Shown here: positions 10,869 through 22,959 of the stretch, in pieces | Position numbering within the stretch: the first letter of the stretch is position 1 | How the letters are laid out: each line of letters starts with the position of its first letter | Assembly (NCBI GenBank): GCA_963580455.1 | Contig: OY756966.1 | Span: 18,479,001 to 18,543,000, forward strand | DNA: 64,000 nucleotides | Source of the DNA: Euonymus europaeus | Lineage: Eukaryota > Streptophyta > Magnoliopsida > Celastrales > Celastraceae | Reading direction: 5' to 3' | Notes under the pieces: generated by a model | What the model saw: only the letters and a program-made list of their open reading frames with translations | The model's database searches: none | What the model was told of the DNA's origin: nothing | Position numbers and translations under genes: made by a program

Positions 10869-12453
10869 GGGGTGCTGTCTGTCAATGAAGGACGCGTGAG
10901 ACAGACCATATGGTGAAAAGACGTAGCTCAGTAAAGAAGAAGAAAAAAGTGGTCAGATAGGAGAAAATGTAATTAAGAAGAAGTTGAAAGAACTGCTAGA
11001 AAGAGACAGTTTGGGTTAAGCGGTGCATGTGAGTGACAAGATGTGAGCATCGATTAAAGGAATTTATCGGGGTTTATAGCCTTCCTTGAGGACAACTAAC
11101 GAAAGAATTGATTGGGGCAACGAATGAAAAAATATGTTTTTTCTTTGAAGCTTTCTTCATTCAAGATCTTGCCAATTCGGCATAAGACAAATAACGATGA
11201 TTGACTTTCTTACTGTTAGAACAAAAGAGGCATTTTCCCACATAAATTAGGGGTTCATTTGACCTCAAATCTTTGTCTTAAGAATTCTTCCACAATATTG
11301 TCAGGTTGGGCCTGGGCCTCCAAAATAATATAATGGCGGATAAAGAAATGTGTGCATAATGCTCTAGCTATCATCTAATGCCTATGCATGATGGATTGGT
11401 AATGCGGGTAAGGAATCAATAGTCACGAATCTACACAGATTATGAATTTAACTGTTTGGATTTCTTATTTATCTTGTTCTGTCTTGTTTCAACTTCCCTT
11501 CCCTTCTTCTGAACTATCTGTCAATTGTGAACTTGTGCTTGAGAATTTCTCTGATTCTTTTCATGTCTCTCCTTTTCATCTCCCTTCTTCTCGAACATCA
11601 TCTCTTGCCTATTTAGCTCAAACTCATATCAATTGCTTTTAACAAAAGTTTTATGTTGGTTTACTTCGAGCTATCAACTAGGATTGCTCCCTTCCCATCA
11701 AGATTTTTAATTTTTTGACATTAGCACCTATTACTAACCACACTTAAACGATTTTATCAGGATAAGCATCATACCATCACTCAAACCATTGTAAATCATA
11801 AATACTTGTCTTTTTTGCAAAAATCTATCTATATGGCAAAATTAATATGTTCTTATTGTGAGAGAAATAATAATGTGACTTGAACTAGAAAGGGAGTAGA
11901 CATAACAAATGTTGGGGAGTAACAATTTCATAATAACATCAAATCACCATTTTATGCAGTTTTGGCAGGAGGCCAAAACTGCCCCAGTTTATTGTATAAA
12001 AAAGAAGAAATTTGGCAACCTTGCAAAATATTTTGGAAAATCAAAGTGGAGTGAATTTTAAAGCTTATGCGGTTTTGGCTAAGAGCCAAAATTGCCCCAG
12101 TTAAAAATATATACAATGAGGGTGAAAGGTAAACCATACACAATATTGGATTCTAGGAAGATGAATACAAAAACTTAGTTATATATGAAAGAAGAGAGAT
12201 AAGTAGATAGAATATTGAAAATCTTGCAAAATGCCTAAGAATCACCGTACTGTCCCAGTTTTGTGAACACCCATTTTAGCATCTTCATTGAACCCGACAT
12301 GACACTGACAGAGAAACTTTACTAGTCTTCAACCTGAATCCCTTCACCTGGATTTTTCCAACATTATTTAACCTCCAACCAACGATTGAATTATTGATCT
12401 TGAAATTGAAAATTGCTTTCCAATATGAGGTATATTGTCCTTCCAGTTCTCCA
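10869..12453. other. 3' region of the Ogre-like element, no gene seen
   Basis: About 1.6 kb has no coding sequence that I can support. Near 11955-12260 a GCCAAAACTGCCCCAGTT motif occurs as two related copies and a weaker third (CTGTCCCAGTT). The GGCAGGAGGCCAAAACTGCC copy is partly palindromic. Confidence 0.5.
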
Positions 12454-12700
12454 ATGCACCCAAATATTCCTTAACTTTTTCTAGAGGCGCCCTTCAGGTT
12501 TTCACCACCGCAATTTTTTTTTTGGCACAATACCCTTTCACGCAATGCACCTAATTTTCCCTAACTTTTGCGGGAGGCGCCCTTTCAAGTTTTCAACACC
12601 ACAGTTTTTTTTTTGCACACTACCCATTTAGGCAATGCACCTCATTTCCCCTAACTTTTTTCGGAGGCACCCTTTTCAGTTTTCACCACCGCGAGATCTT
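12454..12700. repeat. Triplicated unit of about 90 bp
   Basis: Three copies begin near 12454, 12545 and 12634. Each has AATGCACC, a CCTAACTTTT block, GGAGGCGCCCTT, and GTTTTCACCACCGC followed by a poly-T tract. They lie immediately downstream of the Ogre-like pol end. Confidence 0.85.
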
Positions 12701-12724
12701 ATTATTATAATTCTTTTCTATGCA

Positions 12725-13549
12725 TAATAAATTTTCACTACATCCGCATTCACGAATTCACTAGATGAGTCAGGTCATCTCCGTCCATTTTAGTGAGTAT
12801 TAATGAACCTTCAGAAAAAGCCTTCCGAACTACGTATGATCCTTCATAGTTTGGAGTCCACTTCCCTCGGTAATCATTATGAGGAGGGAGAATCCTCTTC
12901 CACACTAAATTGCCTTCTTGAAAATTTTGAGGATGCACTTTCTTATCTTGTGCTCTCATCATGCGTCTTTGGTAAAGTTGGCCTCTACAAATTGCTTCCA
13001 TCATTCGCTAATTAATCAAATTCGGTTGTTCATATCTTGAGTTGGCCCAATCTGTCTCATCTTAGCCCGCTTCTATGGAAACCTAGAGGGATGGAATCTC
13101 AACCTCAACGAGCAATACAGCTTCAGTCCCGTAAACCAATCAGAATGGAGTTTTACCTGTGGAGGTGCGCACAGAGGTCCTAAACCCATACAAGGCATAT
13201 GAAAGTTTTTCACATCCTTATAAGTCACTGTCGTTTTTTCTATGATCTTCTTTTTCTATGGTGCTTGATAAAGATTTGTTCACATAACTCCATCATTTTC
13301 CTATTGAAGTTGGTGCCATTATCTATGATGATCGTAATTGAGGCAAAGGAAGCAACTTCGACCCACTTGGTAAAGTATTTGATTGCTACCAATATAAATC
13401 GATGCCCATTGGAGGCTTTAGGTTCAATTGGCCAAATGACATCTAATCCCCACATCGAGAAGTCAAAGGAGCAGTTAGTATGTGTAGGGAATTTGTTGGA
13501 AGGTTAAACTTGTCAGCATAAATCTGACATTGATGGCACTTGAGAGCAT
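12725..13549 (-). pseudogene. Ogre-like integrase fragments
   Basis: At the start (13549 downward) the zinc-finger end CHQCQIYAD can be read. Next come WGLDVIWPIEPKASNGHRFI and FTKWVEVASFA, which hold the first catalytic Asp. IIDNGTNFNRKMMELCEQIF holds the second, and then most of the central core is missing. Reading resumes at EKLSYALYGFRTSVRTSTG, FQEGNLVWKRILP and GKWTPNYEGSYVV, the C-terminal domain. After one frameshift it ends in NADVVKIYYA. Stops and frameshifts are frequent. The Athila-derived element begins immediately above at 13552. Confidence 0.85.
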
Positions 13550-13551
13550 AT

Positions 13552-14719
13552 TGATAGGTGCAAAAATGCACCTGTATTTCTGATCTTTAGGGATATTAAT
13601 TATGATCTTTTAAGTCCAATTACTACTTAATTGGTGTTTTATTGAGCAGGTGATAGCTGGCTGGAATATGGGTGATTTAAAGAGTTTTCTGGGCAAACAG
13701 TGCAACCTGATTGTGAACACATTGCAGCCAAAGTGCGACCTGTTTGCGGCCGCAGATTTTATCGGGCCAGTGACGTAATGTTAAGGGCTGATGTGGCAAG
13801 TAGGGTTTTAATACTAATCAAACTCGACCCAGAAATCATGATTGGACGCCGCAGCACTACAGAGGAGAGAGGAGGCAGCAAAAGGAAGAGAAGAGTCATT
13901 CCAATTGAGCAATTCTTCTTTCCCCAACTGAAAATTCTGGTTTATTTATGCAATTCAGTCATGAACATGTGTAACTAAATTTATATTTAGTTTGGTTTGG
14001 CTAGTTTCTTCTACACAACTTGTTGCACAATCTGATTGACAATTACACCAGGTTTAATTCATTGATTCTCTGAATTTAATGTTGATTTCTTATTATTGTG
14101 TTTGCCTGATCAACATCATGATGATAAGAACTGTTAGTTGAATACATTCGGCTGACCCATACCCGGTGTTTGACGAAGTAACAAGAATCTGCATAGGATC
14201 CAGATTTGGGAATTGTGAACACAATTGATTAGGTGGTACACGAACGCTTAAGGTTGTGCGATTGTCGACTTTCTCGTTCATATGCTTGTCTTAGGGAAAT
14301 CTTAGGGTACACCAACCAAGATCCCTATGGTAAGAAAAGATTTTGGGCTGGACGAAAGCCAAATTCGTTGCTTAGGAAAGTCATAATTAGGAGAGCCGGA
14401 CCAAGGTCTTCTGATTGACAACGGTAAACCTTTAAATTGTGTGATTGCATATTAAGTTGTGTGATTGAGTGACAGTAGAAGAACAACACCAACCCAAGCT
14501 AGATCTCCTCCATATTTATTTATCCAATTTTAGCATATTTTAATTGTTTTGAATTTTCTGCATTATTATTGCTACTTTGTTTGTTTGGTGATTGATACAG
14601 TCTCTGTGGATTCGACCCCGTTCTCTTTTATACTGTCCTTCGACACGTACACTTGCGATTGGGTAAGACCCATCAGTATTTGATATTGCAGGTTTACTTG
14701 TGATATTTTATATCGACCA
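13552..14719 (+). repeat. Athila-derived copy 1, 5' LTR
   Basis: This LTR of about 1.17 kb starts TGATAGGTGC and ends TATCGACCA. It is homologous to the solo LTR at 33675-34885 and to the LTRs at 38837 and 44782. The first 25 bases form a near-palindrome (ATAGGTGCAAAAATGCACCTGT). Confidence 0.9.
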
Positions 14720-14721
14720 AG

Positions 14722-14743
14722 TTTTTGGCGCCGTTGCCGGGGA
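14722..14743 (+). promoter_or_regulatory. Primer binding site (Asp tRNA type)
   Basis: TTTTTGGCGCCGTTGCCGGG lies two bases after the LTR. TGGCGCCGTTGCCGGGGA is complementary to the 3' end of plant tRNA-Asp and is the classic Athila-lineage PBS. Confidence 0.9.
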
Positions 14744-14867
14744 CTGTTAAGTTTATTACTGTTCAAACGTTTAGCGATAATTTTGATTTTATTTATTTAC
14801 TTGTGATACCCGAACTTACTTTGCTATTTATTTGTGTCGCAGGTAATCTTCTGATTCTTCAAGTTGC

Positions 14868-17612
14868 ATGATTACTACACGCTCGCAACACAGAGAGCTA
14901 GAAGAGTTTGATCCTGAAATTGAGAGATCCGTGAGAGCATTGCGACGAAGAAATATGGCTGCCGAGAATGATCAAATTGTTGAAGTTGGTGATGCGGGTA
15001 ACGAGAGGGTTTCTATGATGAATCGGTACATTCCACGTAATGTTGCCCAACCATCTTGCATTGCTTTTTAGCCCAACAGAGGGGCCACTTTCAGTTTATC
15101 ACCTCAGTTGTTAAACTCTGTGCCTCACTATGAGGGGAGGTTTGATGAAGATCCTCACCAACACTTGAAAGACTTCACTGACTTGTGCCGAACGCAAAAT
15201 ATGACGGGGATTACAGCTGATAATTTGAAGCTCATGTTGTTTCCATTCACATTGAGAGGAGGAGCTAAGATGTGGTATAACTACATTGAAGCGGGTTCTA
15301 TTGGTACATGGGAACAAATGGCTACAAAATTTTTGAGAGAATTTTTTCCAGCTCATAGAACTAAGCAACTCATGAGAGAAATTCAAAATTTTCAACAAAA
15401 GGATGGAGATTTGTTTTACGAAGCTTGGAAGGATTTCAAGATCCGCTTAGCTCGATGCCCAACTAACAACTTGCACAAAGATGACATTGTTTTGCACTTC
15501 TATGAAGGGTTAAATGAGGTAAATAGGATGAAGGTTGATTCAGCTTGCAATGGGGTGTTGATGAGAAAAAGTAGTGAAGAGGCTATGGAATTGTTTGAGG
15601 AATTAAGTGAAGACTCTCAACAGTTTTCTACAAGAAGTAAAAATTCCTCTAAGCGGCAAGGAGTGTATGAGGTGAGTTCTGATACAATTGTGCAAGCTGA
15701 GATTGGAAACTTGACCCGAAAGATTGATCTCCTAGTCGACACTATGAAAGGGATGAACATAAAAACTACACCACCACCAGCCACGCTTTGTGCATTATGT
15801 TCACATCAAGATCATGCTACTGAGGCATGCCCTTTGACAGCTATGATAGAGCGAGAGGAAGCCAATTACATGGGTCAAACAAATTTTAATCAAAGGAACC
15901 AACAATATCCTTGGCATAGCCATCCAAATTTCTCTTGGAAAAATGATCAGCCTGTTAATATTGCACCAGTTCCAGTAGCCCAACCAGCTATGAAAAGTGA
16001 CTTGGAGATTTCTATGATGCAGTTCATGAAACAAACAACTCAAGCCATCCAAAATTTGGAGACACAAATGGGACAAATGGCTAAGGAGTTGAGTGAAAGG
16101 AAGAAGGGAGAGCTTTTAGCACAACCCATTAACAACCCAACTAGAATGGAGCATTTGAAGGCTGTTACAACACTGAGAAGTGGGAAAATAATTGATAACA
16201 GAGTTGCTGAAACGGAACCTGCTGGAAAAGACAGCCGACAGGTCGCAGAAAGGATGCAAAAAGGTCGCAGTTCTGCATCAGATGTTACAAAGGATTGGGG
16301 AAGAGATCCACCACCTTTCCCGCAAAGGTTTGCTCAGAAGAAAATTGATTCTAAATCTCTTGATGTTTTTGAGACCTTACGGAAGGTAGAGATTAATATT
16401 CCACTCCTTGATGCTATTAAACAAATTCCTTCGTATGCTAAATTTTTGAAAGAATGTTGTACTAACAAGAAGAAATTTGTTGAGCATGAAAAAGTTGCCT
16501 TGAATGAAGAGGTTAGTGCTGTCTTATTGCATAAACTACCTCCTAAGCTTAAGGATCCAGGTAGTTTTACTATCCCTTGCAAGGTAGGAAATCAATTTTT
16601 TGAAAAGGCATTGTTGGACCTTGGGGCTAGTATAAATTTACTACCTTTTTCTGTGTATGAGAGACTAGGCCTAGGAGAGCTTCAACCCACATCCATCACT
16701 CTACAATTGGCTGATCGTAGTGTTAAGAGACCTAGGGGAATTTTAGAAGATGTGTTAGTCACTGTGAAAGGATTAATTTTACCAGTTGATTTCGTTGTTT
16801 TGGATATGGAAGATAGTCCAATGTCTACATCTTTACCTATTATTCTTGGTCGCCCTTTTATGGTCACTGCTGATATGCATATTCATGTGAAACAAGGAAC
16901 TATAACCATGAAAGTGAATGACCAAGAACTGGAATTTCGTGTATTTGAAGCTCTTAAATCTCATGATGATCATAGAGATTGTTTTAATGTTGACACTATA
17001 CATGATTTTGAGAGTGAGGATTTTCAGGTATCAAGCGAAGACCCCTTAGAAGTAGTGGTGACACAAGGGTTAGATGACCGGGTAGTATCTACAGGACCCA
17101 TGGAACGTGATAGCCAAATCCAAAGGGCTAAATTGGGACTCCAGCTTGGTTATCCATATGTTGGTAAGGGCACTTCATCTTTTCAACAACTGACACCAAC
17201 TAATTCATCTCTTGTTCTCTCTACAGGTAAAACACCAACATTAGAAATGAAACAGCTACCCAATCACGTGGAATATGCTTATTCGAAAGAGGATGCTAAG
17301 CCTTTTAGAGAGACACAAAGGTGGCTAAACTCACACATGCAAGAAGTTGAAGACAGAACATTTATGCGAAAAGATTTTCATGAGGGGCAAAAGCATCCTG
17401 TTCACAACTTGCATTTGCAAATGTTCCCAAACAAGCTGAAATCAAGATGGCATGGTCCCTACTTAGAGAAGACAGTGTATCCTCATGGAGAATTTGAGTT
17501 ACAACACCCCGCCTCCGATCAAAATTTTAAAGTTACTGGGCATCATGTGAAGCCTTATTGGGATTCAGTCCCTATTACAGTGGAGGAGGACATCCCATTT
17601 AATCCACCTTGA
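14868..17612 (+). pseudogene. Athila-derived gag-protease with a fused pol C-terminal tail (one stop codon)
   Basis: One frame of 915 codons is interrupted only by a TAG at 15069-15071. The equivalent position in the minus-strand copy is CAG, so this is a simple nonsense change. Gag spans roughly codons 1-290, with MITTRSQHRELEEFDPEIER at the start and PHYEGRFDEDPHQHLKDF as the capsid region. The zinc knuckle CALCSHQDHATEAC is near codons 307-320. The protease core LLDLGASINLLPFS is near codon 581; DLGAS in place of DTGAS is usual in Athila. After the post-protease LEMKQLPNHVEYAYS region, the frame jumps to FPNKLKSRWHGPYLEKTVYP near codon 855, which is normally the end of integrase. RT, RNase H and the integrase core are therefore deleted in frame. 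Confidence 0.9.
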
Positions 17613-19300
17613 TTCAAGCCACAATGTGGTTATGTCCGGCAGAAGACAATAAATTTAGCACTTCATGGGAGGTAACCCATGTGGAGGAGGAGCATCCTAT
17701 TCAACATTTTCAACCAGCTAAGTCTCCTTTTCGTTTTCTTTTATTACAATTTAATTTTTGTCATCGCAAATTTATTTTTTCTTTTCTTCTTTCGCATTGA
17801 GGACAATGTCAATTTCAAGTTTGGGGGAGAGGGAATTTGCCAAAAATTTTAAAGAGTTTGGGAATTGGCATACTTGTGCATGATTGTTATGAAGTGCTTA
17901 TAGCGACTGACGGTGTGATTCTTTGCATGACAATTTGCTATGAAAGTCTGCTTGGTATACACATTATTCTTGCATTGTTTAGCCATGTGAGAATCCTTCA
18001 GAAAAAGTTTGTGCAATGAATTTCATGATTATGTATAGCTAGAACTTGTATTAAATCATCTAAAGTTAAGTGCCGTGTTTTTATTCTGTGAAAGTGATGA
18101 AGGCATTATTTGTTCAATTGGCCTACCTTGGATGATTATTGTGAACCCCTTCTTCTCAATGAAAACCTTGTCTCTTTTGATAAGCCTCCCTATCCTTGTG
18201 ATGTGTGATGTGTAATGCATGATCAATGAGTCATAAATTTAGAATTCCATCATGGGACTTTGTTTTGAGATGTTAAGAGGATGATTTGAGAAGTTTAGAA
18301 AGTTTTTGAGGGTGAATTTTAAGGATTGGAAGCTAAAGTGGGTAAACATATGTGAAAGTGGTTTTCTGGGTGATGTACGACCTATGTTTGTACTCTGGCT
18401 CTGAAAAAAAAAAAAGAAACGGTGATTTATTTACGAAGTGGAAGTATCAGATTGTTGCGACCAACAAGTGAGCTATGTGTGATCTAAGTGTGAGATAAGT
18501 GCAGTCGCATAATTCGGGAACTGTCAGAATTTGGAGAGGCATATTCTACTGGTTGGTCATGCACATTATTTCTCTGAAGAAGAAAAAAAAAAGGAAAAAG
18601 GAAAAAACACAAGTGTAAGAGAGCATTGCATGTGGTCTATGCAGAGATTGGGCAATTTCAATAAATTCGCTGGTATGGCAAATTGGAGGAGTAGGATTTG
18701 TCCTATGATGGATGCCTATTTTTGGACTCTTTTGATGTTTGCATGACCATCATATGTTTTATATTAACCTTGCCTTTACTTAGCCTATGTTAATCTCTGC
18801 AACTTTTCCCTTTGTCATATTGAGCTTATTTGTGATTGGATGATGATGACTTAGTTTGAGTCCAATTTATAATGATTTTATACACTGCCTTTCTTGAGCC
18901 TTCCCTTACCATTTTTTTGTGAACCCAATTAAGTCCTTCTGATTCATGGATGAGAATACTTGCACGAAGTAAGATTGGTGGAGATACAAGCATATGGCTG
19001 CATATCATGAATTCATATGAGAGTAAACACAACCCTTAAACACTTGAGTGAGAAATTTCTATTATATATATTTTGTGTGTACCTTTGTGAGGTTGTGCAA
19101 GAATATAAGTGTATGCTAAAGCAGTTGTGAGCAGAGTTAAGGTTATGCAGCTTCCACCTAAAGTTAATATTGCACTAAAACAACAAGAAGGTACTTGTAT
19201 TGCCAATTCTTGATGGAGTTTTTCAAATGAAGCTTAATTGATTTTCAATATGATTTTCCAGCATCACTGAGTTTTGCATACTTGCTTGGGGACAAGCATC
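17613..19300 (+). other. Athila-derived copy 1, 3' untranslated region
   Basis: It contains the TTGAGGACAATG and AGTTTGGGGGAG block (17798-17830) that also appears in the minus-strand copy. Athila relatives often carry an env-like ORF here. I see no supported ORF, only short open frames. The region ends at the truncation. Confidence 0.65.
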
Positions 19301-19890
19301 ACTCTTCTAGCTGCCCTTACTTATCTAGAGACTCAAGGTGTCTGAAGAGATGCTCATTCAGGTACACATACACCATTAGCAATCTCAAGAGACTGAAACA
19401 AACTTTCGATCCTCTCTCTTGGGGCATCGATATGGGAATTACATGTCAAGCTAGCTACCATCCACTCCGATTGGTCATTGATTGTATAAACCTTCTCCTG
19501 GTGCAAGAATTTGATTATCTGATTTAGAGATGAGGGGACCACACTTGCCGCGTGGATCTATGGTTTGCCCAACAAACAACTGTATGATGGTAGAATATCC
19601 ATAATGATGAATAAGATCCTGAACTAGACATCACCTATCATTACTAAAAGCTCGATCTCTCCATTCATTGACCTATGGCATCCATCAAAAGTCTTAACTG
19701 ATATAAAGCTAGCTTTTACTTTGGACAAGTCCACTGAAAGGTTTACTAAAGTCTCTTTTGGGATTACATTTAGAGTAGATACATCATCAATCAGTATATT
19801 AGTAAACTCTTTATCCATACATAGAATTGTGATATAGAGGGCCTTATTATGTTCTTTCCCCTCTATAGGTAATTCTTCGTTAGTAAACAA
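19301..19890 (-). pseudogene. Ogre-like protease and post-protease fragments
   Basis: At 19890-19624 an aspartic-protease-like segment has the NILIDDVSTLNVIP active-site region; the usual D-[TSG]-G triad reads DDV, so it looks dead. At 19542-19354 a VPSSLNQIIKFLHQE and ESLFQSLEIAN segment matches the stretch between protease and RT in Ogre/Tat elements. RT should follow next but is missing. The sequence instead runs straight into the truncated end of the Athila-derived element. Confidence 0.7.
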
Positions 19891-20293
19891 TAGAAGATGC
19901 GTGGCTAATATGTTGCATACAAGTCTTTCAAATGACTCGGTAGGTATTTTTTATGGTACATAAGCCTGATTTAGGATCTTCATCAAAGCTTTCCTATGAG
20001 GTTCAGAGCTCATCATCAATTCAAAGATTGAAATCTTTGTCGGTGTCTTCTTCAATTGATCCACCACCACTTACTCGCTTTTTTGATGATCTTTAAAAAT
20101 TCTTGAATCTCTCCTTCTATCACCTAATTTTTCGTTTCTCTTTCAGGTTCTCTTTCCCTTGGCTCAAATATTGCTTGCTCTTTTCCTTTTCATCTTTTCT
20201 CAACTTCTAAATCTTCACAAAATTCGGGGCATAACACCTTCTAGAGCATGTCATTTTGCTTACTCTCAAAATATTTTCGACATCATTCTTCTC
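19891..20293 (-). other. Spacer within Ogre-like gag-pro, no supported coding
   Basis: This stretch should connect gag to protease but it is too broken to read. Minus-strand fragments are rich in Glu and Lys. Confidence 0.4.
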
Positions 20294-20946
20294 TTATTTT
20301 CCATAGTCCCAGGGTACAGCTTGAGTATCTAATGAAGGTGAGTCATCATCAATGTGGTATTGCAAAGTAATTGGCTCTGAATTCCCTCCAAAGAATGGCT
20401 TGGGCCATTTATCTCCAATGACATTTATTTCACCTTTTTCTTGAGTTCTTTCTTCAAAGATTATCTTTCCCTTATCCATCAGCTTTTGTACCTCTTTTTT
20501 AAACTGGATACAGACTTCAATAGAATGCCTCATCATCCCACTATGATATTGGCATCTCTTAACTTTCCCACACTCTTGGTTTATCCTTCCTTTTTCTTCT
20601 TCCAACTCTAGCAACTCTTCTCGCACCAAATGACTGAATAATACTCCTATATTCATGGATATTTCACCAACTGACCACTTGACCATACATGCCTCCTCGA
20701 CCATGTTAACACCAAAGGGGTTTCGTTCACATTCGGTCGCCTCACCCTTTCAAAATTTAACCAACAACCATTTTTCATGTTTTGAACTATCCTCTTAAAA
20801 TCTCTGAAACTATTTATAGGATGGTCAGGTGTATTCTCACAGTATTTATAGGTCATGTCAACTTTATACCAGGAGGATAAAGTGGGTTGAAGAGCACTTC
20901 TAGAACAGGTCAAACACGACCTTGACCTTTTATCAAGGCATAACAT
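20294..20946 (-). pseudogene. Ogre-like gag C-terminal region
   Basis: The segment KRCQYHSGMMRHSIEVCIQFKKEVQKLMDKGKI matches the C-x2-H-like zinc region that Tat/Ogre elements use instead of a classical knuckle (usual form YHSGAxGHxxExC). The upstream part around 20946-20653 is frameshifted. It continues the gag reading from 20985. Confidence 0.7.
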
Positions 20947-20984
20947 TTAGCATAGATAACGGGGATTGGGTCGAATTATTCGAC

Positions 20985-21925
20985 CTATCTTGCTAGTCTT
21001 TGGTATTGGTTAGGGAAATTATTACAGGGATTTTGGTAGGTCGAGTTAGGTGGCCTTTGTTGGTAAGAAGGGCGAAGTGGGGCTTGGTATGGTGATTGAA
21101 ATCGAGGTGGAGGGTTGTATAGTTGTCGGGGAAGTGTGTACTGAGGGGGTGTATAAGAAGGATAAACTAGTAGTGGGGTTTTGATCGTGACGCCGTGCAC
21201 CTCTGCTTTTTTCACTTTAGGTCCCTTTGTTGGTTGTATTGTCTCTTGAGAGTTAAATATCTTACTCCCTTTTTCAAACTTGTCTCTACACTGATTCTTG
21301 TTTTTATTAACTCAGCTAACGTGGCAAGCTCCTTACCAGATATTGTAGGCACTACTTGCGATTCTAGATCTCTCCATCTTATAGCATATTCCCTAAATCC
21401 TACTCTTTCTTTCAATACAGTACTTTGTAAGTCAGATTTGATGGGAGCTATATCCTGATTGTGATTGTACTAAGACATCAATGCCTCAGCAAGATCATTC
21501 TAGGTACTAATCTCTATCGGATCTAAGTTGTCAAACGACTTTCTAGGAGTATCATCAAGGCTGTCTAAGAAGCAGTGGATGAGCAATTTTTTATTATTAA
21601 TATAAGGAGACATGCATCGACAGTGCATGGTGAGGTGGTCGAATGACATCCTCTTTCCATAAAAAAGTTTGAAAGTTTGCAACATGAATTTAGCAGGCAT
21701 TTCCACAACTTTCACCAAGCACAGACTTTGCAGATCCAAGGCTTTTGACGTTTCAAAGCCTTCCATTAAACGTAGTATTCCCTCTAGCCTCTTCACTACC
21801 TCTAATGTGTTCGATACTATTGGTATTTCCATTTTCTTCTCCTCAACTTCTTCGTCTCCAGTAGTCAAACTTTCATCTTGTAATGGAGGCTCTCGGTGAT
21901 ATATGTCCTCATATTGGTTTGCCAA
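20985..21925 (-). pseudogene. Ogre-like gag (capsid and Pro/Tyr-rich region)
   Basis: The segment 21925-21500 has a Glu-rich N-terminal part and then the capsid hallmark HLTMHCRCMSPYINNKKLLI and HCFLDSLDDTPRKSFDNLD. After a stop, 21415-21212 reads KERVGFREYAIRWRDLESQV and ELIKTRI. Then 21215-20985 is rich in Pro, Tyr and Gln (TPPQYTLPRQLYNPPPRFQS), a linker typical of Tat/Ogre gag. Two or more stops or frameshifts break it. Confidence 0.8.
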
Positions 21926-22959
21926 ATTGGGTGCAACCCTAAAGAATTTTTATTTGCTTCTTCCATGACTCTTGACCCTAAACGGGTATGATGACGATGA
22001 TGAATGTTATGGTTCTCAATGATGTATACTCCTTTCTGCAATGAGAAGCAACATGTTTATTAATTAACCATCTTTTAAATAATCACAAATATTCCTTTTT
22101 TATTTTAGGATGCATATGTATGGATATGGATGTGTATGATATGAAATTCCCTATTTGGAATTTTTAGTTTGGAAACAATATTATAACAAAACCTCCTTCC
22201 ATTTTTTTAGTACAATTTTATGAAAAAGAACACCCCCCCTCTCAACACCACAATTTATCATTTTGTTTTTCAAGTCCTGCCTTTTAGCATCTTTAGTAAT
22301 TATCTAATTTGAAGACTTCTTCTTTACCGCTCTGACTTTTCTGAAGGTCCTCTTGAATGTTTGTCTCTCTTGTGTGATAGGTTCACATTGTGGTAATTTC
22401 TCAACGGATGTCAGGGGTTTAGGCTATGGATTAGTGATGAAACACCGAACGGAAACCTGTTTGTGATTTTCCTAGGCATCGAAGGAATCTTTTGCATCTA
22501 GCCCTTCCAGAGTTTCTGCTTCATAGCACTCATATAAATAATTTTTTGGGACCTTGAACAGGAAGCCGAGGCTAGTGTCGATCGCATTTTCTCTCCTTGT
22601 GGAGATTTTATTTTCATTGTTCTTTCATTAGTAACAGTTGTATCCTTCATATGATCCCTAGCCATTCCTCTGGGTGTAGCATTTCATGGAACTTGGTTCT
22701 CACCATATCCTCTATTATCTAAAGTTGTTCCTTTTTTGGAATCTTCAAATGTTTTCCCTTTAGCAACAGTTGAGGCTTCCATGATATTTTTAGTTGTTTC
22801 TGTAGTGTTCTTCGTGTTTTTGCAATGTCCTCTGTCCCTCTCATTCTTTTGCTTGCAGGCATCTTTGCTTTCTCTCCAGTTTTGCTTTGTGTCTCATTCC
22901 CTAACGTGCTTTTTCCTCTACTCTGGTGCCATTTCAGTTATTCAAAACCCAGCGTAAGA
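21926..22959 (-). other. Region between Ogre-like ORF1 and gag
   Basis: No intact frame is visible. Fragments of Lys/Glu-rich minus-strand coding near 22700-22960 may be the ORF1 C-terminus. Confidence 0.4.

Larger units (their letters stand above)
13552..19300 (+). mobile_element. Athila-derived gag-protease element, copy 1, 3'-truncated
   Basis: The order is 5' LTR, Asp-type PBS, one long gag-protease frame with a short pol tail, and about 1.7 kb of 3' UTR. It stops at CTTGGGGACAAGCA near 19300. In the complete minus-strand copy (38837-45989) the matching sequence continues into a PPT and an LTR. Here the sequence changes abruptly to Ogre-like DNA, so the PPT and 3' LTR are lost. The element sits inside the Ogre-like element. 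RT, RNase H and the integrase core are absent. Confidence 0.88.

Noticed and set aside
13700..13978. 92-codon frame within the Athila-derived LTR
   Set aside because: It is LTR sequence; the frame is not kept in the other LTR copies as a recognisable protein.
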